From: Paramyrothecium sp. XJ0827
Lineage: Eukaryota > Ascomycota > Sordariomycetes > Hypocreales > Stachybotryaceae
Assembly: GCA_020881915.1 (NCBI GenBank)
Contig: JAJFPB010000006.1
Coordinates: 2,852,001 to 2,916,000 of the forward strand
Length of the DNA stretch: 64,000 bases
Direction of reading: 5' to 3'
Shown in pieces: positions 22,287 to 31,590 of this stretch (its first letter is position 1; each line of letters starts with the position of its first letter). The position numbers and the translations under genes were made by a program. Under the pieces are notes generated by a model. The model did no database searches, was not told where the DNA came from, and was given only the letters and a program-made list of their open reading frames with translations.

Positions 22287-25013
22287 ATGTCTGAAATTCT
22301 CTTGGAAAACATGGACTTCTTAGGCTCTTCGGAGGATCTCCAGCAGTGGGTGGATAGCCAAGGTCCTCGCGATTTAGATGTGCTCTATCAGGAAATGGGT
22401 CTTCAATTAATGTCTGATGAACCGACAATAACGAACCCAGCTCCTGCCTTTGCACTGTCGAGTCTCGAGAACGTCATGGATCCCATCTCGGTAAGTATTC
22501 CCTTGATATTGCGATGGCTTCGTCATGTTAATAGTGCTTGCCAGGACACCTCCAACAGCGACCCGCCTAGCCGGACGATTTCGCAGCCATCCATTTCGCC
22601 CGTATCCGGTAAGTTTCTTCTTCGTCAGCCCTTCACTAGAAGCCGGCTTTGTGCTAACAATGGTCAAACAGCTTTGTCTGCAACTCACAACGAAGACGTT
22701 CATTCTTTCCCTGGTGCTGTAGGGATCCCAGACAATGCCGTAAACAAAGACAAAGCCGTCGTCAATGGCATGGCGGACAACCACCCAGCAAAGAGCATTG
22801 TGATGGATTCAACAATGCCGCCGCCGCTTGAAGTACCCTTTGCAGCACCGGGGTCCTTAAATGTGCCTGAGTCCGCTTGCATTGCCCCCGAACTCCTGCA
22901 GCTTCCGGGACCTCCAAGTTCCCTTCACACTGGGCGCACCCTCAATGGATACTTGATCTCAAACGGCGACCACACAGACCAAATGGAAAACAGACCAGCA
23001 CCCTCCGTCCGGCCAAACCCTGCTCCGTGGCAGATGGGTCAACTTGTCCCTCAAGTTCAATTTTGTCCTGGCCAGCTCGTGCCCATGCGCTCGATGCCAT
23101 CGCAACAGCTCTATCGAACCGGCGCACCTGCAGCTCAAGGTCAGTTGCAAACACCAACCCACGTGTTGAGCTCACAGTCATCTACTGACTGGGCACCAGG
23201 TATGAATCCTGTCTTCCATGGCGGCGTACAACTCAACCCCGGCCCTGGTCGTCCCTATGAAGCCATGAGCAATGCTCAGCAAGGCGCATTTTTACAGCCT
23301 CTGCCAAGGCGAAGGCCTTCTGGGCAGCAACCTGCCACTCGTCGAGTGAGCCCCAACAATAATCGACTGGTCCAGAGCGGTACCTCCAACCAGGCTGGTC
23401 CGGCACCTGTCCCTTCTCTTCCTGCAGCCAAACAGCAGACTTTACAGATCCCCCCTCCCGAGGTGTGGGCTGCTCAAAGAGAATGGGACAACCCGGCCAC
23501 CTTATCGAAGCATTTCCAGAGCGCCATGGCTTCGCCTCGACCAAATGAGAAGATGGAGGCCCTGGAGCTTGTGGCCCTTTATGATAATGCGCTGCGCAGA
23601 GCATTTATGCTAGGAGTACAGCACAGCCAGGAGGCTTTGGCTAGGTCTCTCATCCAAGAACTGGCCACCGAACAAAGAGTGTTTGGCATGAATGTGCAAT
23701 GGCGTCCCGAGTTCAACCGCTCCATGGCGGAACGCCAAATTTGGGAATACCATCGGCAAAAGCTCCTGCCTGCTATGAAGAAAGATTCAGTCGCTGCAGC
23801 CGGTCTGATTCGCGATGCTTGCAGCAGAACTCATCCTTCGCTTTTTAACATCCAAGATCCGAAGCCCAAGACTGGGGCGCCCCGAAAGAGCAAGAAGAAA
23901 CCACCCGCCAACACAACTGCGAAGGAAACAGCAAGCCAGCCTGCGCACGCATTCACAGCCACAGCCACAGACTCGGACGCAGCCAACGCTCAAGCCGTGA
24001 CCCTGACCGCGGAGAGGAATCGCAAAAGTCCAAAGACGAGAGTCGACGCAGAACCATACGTTCTCAAGGGGACATATATGAATCGTCACTTCGGGGACGC
24101 AACTCTCAAGTCATACGACTGCAGCGACGGGGTCGTCCGAATCCTAGACGGCGAGAAGTTGGAAGACGCTGTTGCGAGAACGAAGGAGAAGCACCAAAAG
24201 GAAGGAACTACCTTCACTTTGACTGAGAAGTGCGACCAATCGGAGTCAGCATCGGCATCAGCATCGGCATCAGCATCCGCTACCGAGACACCAAGCGGAG
24301 GTGTCTTCCTGCCTTCCGCCACGGCCGGGCAGAAACGCAAGGCTGCTCAACCATCGGCAGGTCAACCAGCTGCAAAGAAGCCGGCAGCTGTCGCGACTCT
24401 GCACCTCCCTCAACCAGAGTCAGCCTCGGAAGCACCTCAAAATAACACAACGCAGACGCATGAGTCTCCGGCCTTTCAAACCGACCTGCCCCTGCCTATT
24501 CCTGCACCAGTCGAGTCAATGGACTCGAACACGATGACTCAGACGCAGAGCACAGACGAACCCAGCCCCGATTCGCAACGAATCAATGAATTGCTCAAGG
24601 TCGACAAGTCTCTGCCAGAGGCTCTCATTATGGAATTTATGCACCCCAAGGAGACCAGCATCTACAACGTGGTCAAAGAGGCTGCTAGAAAAGGCCTGGG
24701 AGATCAGAGCCATCTACTTTACAACGCCACTCACCGCGCAGCAGCCTTGAAAATTATCGACCTCAAGCATAGAAAGCAGCTGAACGTCAGCCCCAGCTCT
24801 CGCCCAGAGTGGGATGCGAGCGCCCGCAAGAAGGAAAAGCGGAACCGCAAGAAAGAGGCTCAACTCGAAGACCTCAAGGTAGCTCGTGCAGGCAGAGACG
24901 CAGCCGCCATCATGGACGAAACACCTCTCAGTCCGATGACACAGATACTGCAAGACGACCTTGAAGCAGGCTTTGCTGAACCCACAGCACCTTGCGCCCC
25001 CACTATGTCGTAG
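22287..25013 (+). CDS. Unrecognised Pro/Gln/Ala-rich protein
   Basis: Open from the ATG at 22287 to TAG at 25011, 908 codons unspliced. Two segments have full intron signals and are multiples of three: 22491-22544 (54 bp, GTAAGT...CCAG) and 22609-22671 (63 bp, GTAAGT, GCTAAC, ACAG). Spliced, the product is 869 residues. The protein is mostly disordered, with Pro/Gln/Ser-rich tracts, an (SA)n run near residue 655 from a GCATCx repeat, and lysine-rich patches (KSKKKPP; KKEKRNRKKEAQ) that suggest a nuclear protein. Ordered islands lie near residues 390-520 (EVWAAQREWDNPATLSKHFQ) and 590-640 (YVLKGTYMNRHFGDATLKSY). I do not recognise the family. The same frame stays open for another 87 codons after the stop. 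Confidence 0.75.
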   Translation: MSEILLENMDFLGSSEDLQQWVDSQGPRDLDVLYQEMGLQLMSDEPTITNPAPAFALSSLENVMDPISVSIPLILRWLRHVNSACQDTSNSDPPSRTISQPSISPVSGKFLLRQPFTRSRLCANNGQTALSATHNEDVHSFPGAVGIPDNAVNKDKAVVNGMADNHPAKSIVMDSTMPPPLEVPFAAPGSLNVPESACIAPELLQLPGPPSSLHTGRTLNGYLISNGDHTDQMENRPAPSVRPNPAPWQMGQLVPQVQFCPGQLVPMRSMPSQQLYRTGAPAAQGQLQTPTHVLSSQSSTDWAPGMNPVFHGGVQLNPGPGRPYEAMSNAQQGAFLQPLPRRRPSGQQPATRRVSPNNNRLVQSGTSNQAGPAPVPSLPAAKQQTLQIPPPEVWAAQREWDNPATLSKHFQSAMASPRPNEKMEALELVALYDNALRRAFMLGVQHSQEALARSLIQELATEQRVFGMNVQWRPEFNRSMAERQIWEYHRQKLLPAMKKDSVAAAGLIRDACSRTHPSLFNIQDPKPKTGAPRKSKKKPPANTTAKETASQPAHAFTATATDSDAANAQAVTLTAERNRKSPKTRVDAEPYVLKGTYMNRHFGDATLKSYDCSDGVVRILDGEKLEDAVARTKEKHQKEGTTFTLTEKCDQSESASASASASASATETPSGGVFLPSATAGQKRKAAQPSAGQPAAKKPAAVATLHLPQPESASEAPQNNTTQTHESPAFQTDLPLPIPAPVESMDSNTMTQTQSTDEPSPDSQRINELLKVDKSLPEALIMEFMHPKETSIYNVVKEAARKGLGDQSHLLYNATHRAAALKIIDLKHRKQLNVSPSSRPEWDASARKKEKRNRKKEAQLEDLKVARAGRDAAAIMDETPLSPMTQILQDDLEAGFAEPTAPCAPTMS

Positions 25014-25496
25014 AACGGCAATACCGCGACGCAGGGGGTTATGAGCATGAAACCCGATCCCACCGACGACGATGCGCTGGAGGCCCGGCGTGAAACGGCT
25101 ATGATCGATTTGGAAGAGGAGATCAAAACATTTGAGCACCCATATCAAGTCGAGACCCGCTATGCTGTAAATGGCCTTGAGGGCCCCTCCGAAGTGCAAG
25201 ATTTCGAGCTGCACAGGCACATCAGAAGGTTCGAGGGCTCCGGTAGAGTCGAGAGTCGCCATGCGGAAGACGCTTGAATTCTCTTACCTGCTTGCACGAG
25301 CAAGGCAGCTCTCGCGAACGGCAACAACACAAGCACATACGCAAACCCACGAACCCAAAAAGACCAAAAAAAAAAAAAAAGATAAAAAACACAAAAACAC
25401 AAAAAAAGTTTGAATTGCGAGGCGAAAAAGGAAGGGAGAAACACGTGGGGATTCTCCTATCTGGAAGGATAGTCGACGCTTAAAGTTCTTGGAAAG

Positions 25497-25551
25497 GTAA
25501 ACCTTGCTTCTCGAGAAAGACTTACGATAGACCTCCTCTAACATTGAACAG
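25497..25551 (+). other. Orphan intron-like segment
   Basis: 55 bp with AAAG/GTAAAC donor, CTCTAAC branch site and AACAG acceptor, in the form and length of the verified introns here. No coding exon could be tied to it; it may lie in a 3' untranslated region or a noncoding transcript. Confidence 0.4.
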
Positions 25552-28500
25552 AATTGAGTTGCCGAAGACGAAGGCCCGGTTTCTGGAGGAAAGTTCAGGC
25601 GCTGAGGAGTACGGTAAAGGCCATTACCAGGGAACTGGATGATACAAGGCTAGAGTGTTTCAACACAGGACACTTGGGAGAGAATATTGCTGCGATGATG
25701 AAGGTGATTTTGGTTGTTGTTTTTTTCGGATACTCAATTGATTTCAGTTGCACCCAATTTGCCTTCCTTCGAATGACTGCGAATCTGTGGAAGAGTGCCC
25801 AAGAAATGAGAGATGTTGCAGCAGCAATCGAGGCGAGCGTGGCAGTCGAGCTTGTAATCCCAAACTGAGGGATTGTGGGGTCGTAAAACAGGAGAATGCA
25901 AGGGATGCTGATACTTCTGGAACGACGACACGAGGTTCACAGGAATCTTTGGCAAGGGCGCCTGAAGCACAATCGTGCGTAGGCTCGACGGTCCCACCAG
26001 CAGATTTGAGTGAAGCCGGCGACAGGCAACAGTGCAATGAATGGTGTGTTTTGTCTGTCTTGCTTCTCATCAAGTGTTTGTCCGCCTTCCATCCCAGCGT
26101 CGCTGAACGGTGTGCTACCCAGGAAGAACAAGTGATGTTGCTCCTCGAAGCCCGACCCAGCTTGTCCAACCTGAGCCGGTGTGGCCATGGTTCTTGAAGA
26201 AGCTGGAGAAAGAACACGCCTGTTCAAGCGAAGCTGGACGGTAGCGGCTGTCTTGTTCTTCCAAGAAGTGTTCGAAGATGCTTGTTTTCGGCCATCGGAA
26301 TGCGCAACGGCGGCTGATAGCTTGCCATACCAGCTTTTGTCTTGTCAGACCCCACAGACATGTTCGAGACATCGTTTTGGTAGGAGCGAAACGCCAGCGC
26401 CAATATCCTACGCCCCCGCAGGGTGGTCTCGGGTGCACGAGGGCCAGACAATGTGTGCAGTTACCTCTCGACCGCGGACGCTGGATTCAGAGCCGGGAGG
26501 CAGCAGGGAGACTCTAAGCACGCACCCCCTCGGAGGCAGAGAGCTGACAGCGTAGGGGGGTGGAGGGTTGACCACTCTCCTCCATGCTTGTCTTTGTTTG
26601 TTTGTCTTGCTCTTGGCAACGGGTGAAGAATCTTGTCTCAAGGATCTGCACATCAGAAATGAGGAAGCCAGACTGGCCACGGAAATTGTCGACTTTTTGG
26701 AACCGGATCACGATTTCATCGTCAGGGGCGGAGCCCGAAAGTTGTCAAGCATGGAAATGACATGTTGGTTCGTTGGGAAGATCCGCCCGTTAAGCTCGAG
26801 ATCGGTATGCAGCACGATTGAAAGAATGAAGGGGAAAGTAAAAAGGCAACCAAACCGAGAGGGGAAAAGTGAAGTTGAGTTGGTCAAAGAAAAGGTACGA
26901 AAGCTTATGAAGTGCTGTTACTGTACTGTACAGTAGTTCATGGTACTCTATGGAGCAGTATGCTTTGTTGTTTTGAACATTATTGTTGTGGATTGATTTG
27001 TGGTTAGGAAGGTCTATTGTGGGCCGAGGCGCCGCATTGTGGCGGTTGTGATGGTTGGTGATGCTGTGCTGCAGCCACTTTAGGAAACGGCAAAGTCCTC
27101 TACATTTACAGAGTGGTCAATAAAAGGCACGGGACTATTCTCTCCCAAGGCTTGGTTTTGTCCCGCTGTAACAGGTAGCAGGCCCAATCATGATTGTCGT
27201 GAATGTGTGAGGCTCGCAGCAGCGCAGGGATGAATGAGCTGACTACAGAAAGCACGGATTTGATGCCGCATGCCGTGATGCACATGAACTTTGAGTACGT
27301 ACCCTTTGATGTAACAGTGAGTGCATGGATTCTGACAAATGGCCGACAGATCAACCACAGATGGTGCCTGAAGTTAGAGAGGAATAAATGGGGTTTCGTC
27401 AGCCATGAGTCGAGACACGCAGCTTAACTCCGCGCCGAAGACGACAAGGAGGGTTGCTGTTGACGGTGTGTGGTTTCGTCATGGACCGAGCTAAAGATGC
27501 CGGTTTTCCCCCGGAATGATCTGCAACAATATCGACCTAGAGGTCCTGTGCGGTGCCGACGTTGCAGTGAGCGTTGCGCTGGCGAGACAGACGCATTGCG
27601 ACCAATGATGCCGATCAATTGTTGCCCCGGAGTTCCTGGAAGCAGGGCAGAGCAGAAGCAGCCGCAGGCGGACGCGCGCAAAGGGGAATAGGAAAAGGCC
27701 CCCAGTCTTTTCAGTCGTGTGACTGAGCGCGTGTCTCGCTCGCTCTGTCGGCGGTCGCTGGTAGCTTGGGTTTGTCTTGGTGTTGGAGGTGGTCTGCACA
27801 CACCCAAGTGAGAAGAGGGGACTGGAGGATATGGGGAGCCGAAGTGGCTTGCTTGAGGTGGCATCGAATGTCACGGGCCTTAATTCAACGTTGAACTAAG
27901 GTGCCTGCCTTACGTTGCCCGTGCACCCTACCGGACTTTACCCTATCGTTCCTCCCCTTCTGAAGTGGAAAGGTTAGTAAGGTAGGTAGGCAGGTGCCTT
28001 ATTACCTGAGTTGCTGCTGGGTACCTCACGGAATACAAGCCATCCTTCCCGAACTGTCCCACCGACAGAACCTTGAGAGTTCAGTTCAGTTCGGCTCAGG
28101 TGAGGCATCCTCTCGGGCTACCCTTAAAATCCTGCCAATGGCCTTGAGCTGGTGATTGATCGATACCCGTTGCATTCGTGGGGCCACAGACATGCGTTGC
28201 ACGCTGCCGGCCTAGGCCTAGACTGGCATCTGTGGCACCTTGCCCGACCCGTTCACATCTGGGACGTCTTCTCCCCCCCCGGTCCAGCTCCCGGAAGCGT
28301 CGTCGTCATTCGCCCATCCTGGGCCTCTAAAGCAAGCACGAGCCCACTCTCTGGTCCCCTCCCGCCGCCGCCTCGCCTCCTCTCTTCTCCCATGAACATC
28401 GGTCAGTCCACTTCATGCCGGCTGATTGTGGTCCATTCTCACGTACACTCACTCATTCATGCGTCCATGCAGAGTACAGGCGTTTTTGCATGGCCCACTC

Positions 28501-28802
28501 CCGCCGCTGCCCCAAATCCCAGCACGGTTCGACAGACAGTGACACTCTCGGGCTAGCCACCTCCAGTACCGGTACTATAAGGTAGATCGCTTGTTGGCGT
28601 TGGCGGTCAGTTACTGTACCTTGGCGAGAGAAGACTTTGTATAGTAAAAGGTAATAAGCCGAAAACCTCCAATTCCTGCCAAGCATCCAGGGTCAAGGGG
28701 TTTTTCCTTTCCTCCCCAAAAGCCCTCCAATTGCGACTCGCTTTGCCTGCACAAGCTTCGTCGGCTACCTGCTTAGGGGCAAAAGCTCACGGCTCCCGTC
28801 TT

Positions 28803-28905
28803 CACAGTCGCAGTCGCAGTCGCAGTCACAACCAGTCGCAAGTACGCAGCGATCCCGGTCACGGCCACGGCCACGACCACGACCACGGCCACGCTCATAG
28901 TCACG
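28803..28905 (+). repeat. Short degenerate repeats (CAGTCG, then CACGGC/CACGAC)
   Basis: Hexamer repeats in the putative leader of the 29610 gene. In one frame they read Ser-Arg then His-Gly/His-Asp, but that frame begins without an ATG, so I treat it as noncoding. Confidence 0.7.
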
Positions 28906-29609
28906 GTCCAGGCCGTCAGGCTAATACCCCATCACCCAACCTTGTCGCCACTGGCTCGTTGCTTCCCTGCCATCGCCTCACTCCGGTCCATCCACCTGCA
29001 TAACCTTGCCTTAGTCTCATTGCAGGCGTTAACGAGTCGCAGCACCGGTTTGCGCTGATCTCGTGATCAATCCCGTCAAGTGGATTTTCACCACTGCGGC
29101 ACCTAACTTACTCTACGACTCAACCTCAACCTCAACCTCCCTCCTCCTCTCCTCTCCTGCTATACCGCTGTTGCGTGCTATCGACGGCCCCGCTGCAAAA
29201 GTTTCGCACTCAATCGCAGCTCGTCGTTCTACCTGTTGCAGCGATTCACATCGACATCTTTCTGTCGTCCTCCTCCCCCCTCGTCTCGCGCCACTTGCCG
29301 ACTCTTCGGCTGGTCGCAATCTTGTTCGGTTCGCTGTGGTGCTACCTCGATCATGTTTTGACTTTCCGGCCGTCGTGCGAGAACGACCAATCCTTACCGA
29401 GACCCCCCTATATCGAAATTACACACGAGGAGATTCTGTCCCGCATCATCCCGCGACGGGTTGCATTGCATCAATTCAATACTTCCTCCATAAAGACCGA
29501 AGCTAGCAGCACTTCGCTCTACCATTTCCCTCTTCAGAACCGCGACATTACAAGAGCGACACTTCGGCCTCCCGCGCCGGCCTACTACACCTATCTTCCA
29601 TCTTCCTTT

Positions 29610-31076
29610 ATGCCCTCCATGATATTCTCCGACTTTTACAAAGGGCCCAAGTCTCCCTTGGCCAAGCTGCGCCATAGCCAGCACCACCTACCTCCAGCGA
29701 CTCCTGATTGGGTCGATGATGAACATGCCGATCTCTTGAGTAGGGATAAGGCGAAGTCTAAAGCCGCTGTCAAGCGCTACCTCGCCGCCAAGATTAAAAA
29801 CGACTGGGTCTTCACCTGGCCACCCCAAGCTGTTGGCCCTCGACCCGGGCATGCTGTACAAACCGTTCCTAAAGCCACTGATTCGCAATCGCAAACTGAA
29901 CAAGTCAAAGCCACTCTACGCGATGGCCCTGCACAAGCCAATGATGCCGATCTTAAGCCGGAAGAGCCCCAAGTTGCGTCCGCAGATGCAGCCTGCTCTC
30001 TTAGTGTTCAACCTGGTGGACCGGTTCAGGATGAAATGCGCGATGACGATGGCTATCAAGTTGACGAAGACGCCGATATGAGTGATGCCTCCATGCAAGG
30101 AAGTGCCCGAGACAACCAAGGAGATGCCGAGTCTATTTACAGCATTGTCTCAGAGGATGCCGTGCATTTCCAGCCCCGCCTAGACTGGGCTTCCGACTTA
30201 TCTGACGACGACACCATTAAGCCTCCGGCCTCTCCTTATCGCTTTGAAACACCTGATGCTGTAGGGTCCTCTGTTTTTGCCAACATTCAGAAGAAGCGCG
30301 CACAACGGCGCAGGGAGGTTCGGGAAGAGATAGCGTGGAATGAAGGCCTGGCCTGCTTTGAAGCACGACGAAATGCTTGGACCGGCGCGAGGACTGTTCG
30401 TGTTCGGGCCAAGCCGCCTTCTCCTGTCGCCTCGGCCACCCCCCGCTCGCCTCGACGTCTGTTCTTCCGGCGCTCCATGTCCGCATCACCGCCAGCATCT
30501 ACGAGCACAGCCAGCCACCAGCATAGCGGGGATGGCTCTGCTGCCATGTCTGACGGCTCATCTGTTGGCAAGGACGACGACAAGGAGCTCTCCAAACAGC
30601 AGACCAGCGATACAACACCGTCCACTCCCCCATCAATCCACGAATACACGGTGCAGACGCTGCTCCCCATCGCGCCTCCACTCCTTCCACCTGGCAACCC
30701 TCTACGGGCTGCTATTTCGCCATCCCTCTATCTCAGCCTGTACGACAAAGTCATCATTCACAGCTTGCAACCCTCCTGTCCTATTAATCTGTCCGACATG
30801 CTACGTTCTTGCGTTGCTGGCTGGAAACGGGACGGTGAGTGGCCTCCACAGCCCGTGCCAGTCGAAAGTGCCATGGCAATGCGAAAGAAGAAGAAGGCTG
30901 CGTCTAGCGAGAACACCGGCAGCGTCGCTCGGCGTATGAGCTTCGGACTCCTTGGCCGCGATAAGGACGATGACTCCAAAGCTGGGAAGGGCATACGGCG
31001 AAGCTTACAGCGAGCTCTGGGCTTCGGCGGTTCACATACTAATGAAGCTACTACCGGCGCCGAGAAGAAGGCATGA
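29610..31076 (+). CDS. Probable Gag1-like clamp domain (former DUF4050) protein
   Basis: 488 residues from the ATG at 29610 (MPSMIFSDFYKGPKSPL). The frame is open for 145 more codons upstream but without an ATG, so I start here; the N-terminus reads like a conserved start followed by a WVDDEHADLLSRDKAKSKAAVKRYL block. The middle is acidic and Ser-rich (SIYSIVSEDAVHFQPRLDWASDL). The C-terminal half holds a basic helix (KKRAQRRREVREEIAWNEG, about 235), RRNAWTGAR, and then a compact conserved-looking stretch (LPPGNPLRAAISPSLYLSLY, then DKVIIHSLQPSCPINL) and a Trp-rich end (GWKRDGEWPP). I associate this end with the fungal Gag1-like clamp family; the function in filamentous fungi is unclear. The assignment is from memory of the family pattern and is moderate. 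Confidence 0.6.
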   Translation: MPSMIFSDFYKGPKSPLAKLRHSQHHLPPATPDWVDDEHADLLSRDKAKSKAAVKRYLAAKIKNDWVFTWPPQAVGPRPGHAVQTVPKATDSQSQTEQVKATLRDGPAQANDADLKPEEPQVASADAACSLSVQPGGPVQDEMRDDDGYQVDEDADMSDASMQGSARDNQGDAESIYSIVSEDAVHFQPRLDWASDLSDDDTIKPPASPYRFETPDAVGSSVFANIQKKRAQRRREVREEIAWNEGLACFEARRNAWTGARTVRVRAKPPSPVASATPRSPRRLFFRRSMSASPPASTSTASHQHSGDGSAAMSDGSSVGKDDDKELSKQQTSDTTPSTPPSIHEYTVQTLLPIAPPLLPPGNPLRAAISPSLYLSLYDKVIIHSLQPSCPINLSDMLRSCVAGWKRDGEWPPQPVPVESAMAMRKKKKAASSENTGSVARRMSFGLLGRDKDDDSKAGKGIRRSLQRALGFGGSHTNEATTGAEKKA

Positions 31077-31590
31077 ATAGTAGTCAAAGGGGAGACGTTT
31101 GACGTTGGGAGGGAATTGCACATAATAGGGTTGACAGATACTTCGAACCATGATGCATCATGTATGGCAGGTGTTTGGTTTAATATTCAAACCCATCCTT
31201 TCAAATGCACGCGAAAGGAAGGTTACCGGCGCTGGACGGTCATCCATATATACCCCTCAAAGCTGTTTTTACCGGGACGGCGCATATTGTTTTCAATAAT
31301 CTTTACACTGTCGAGTAGCGCTGGAGCTGGAGCTTCAGCTTCGCAGCGATTTGACGAGGCGCAGATATAACTACCTTTGCATTAATACACAAGCGCTTTC
31401 TGAACTGCCTGAAAGTTCACGGTGCACTGCTTCGTGGGATTAATTGATTATCTAAAGAGCTTGTCTCATAGTCAACAGTGTGTGGGCATGGGAAAAAAGA
31501 AATCAATTTTTAACTATTACTGTTGCGTAAAAGCATCGTGTCTGACATGTGCGGTCGTAGATCTGACATTTACGTTCGTAGCATGTTTAC
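31077..31590. other. Convergent intergenic spacer
   Basis: Presumed 3' regions of the 29610 gene and the NRPS. This is the left boundary of the siderophore cluster. No regulatory motif seen. Confidence 0.5.

Larger units (their letters stand above)
25014..29609. other. 4.6-kb gene-poor interval
   Basis: 25014-25274 continues the frame of the preceding gene past its stop. 25360-25411 is A-rich low complexity. 25497-25551 has a complete intron signature, so a transcript may run through it. Overlapping frames on both strands at 25744-26680 have no family resemblance and I did not accept them. 27900-28150 has repeated AGGTA/GGTACC words. 28800-28905 holds CAGTCG and CACGGC/CACGAC short repeats. 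The final 600 bp are pyrimidine-rich, as expected for the leader of the next gene. Confidence 0.4.

Noticed and set aside
25744..26680. Overlapping 100-157-codon frames on both strands
   Set aside because: No family resemblance, no splice partners, several start without ATG, and opposite-strand frames overlap each other.
28731..29003. His/Gly/Asp-rich small frame
   Set aside because: Starts at TTG and arises from CACGGC/CACGAC repeats in a leader region.
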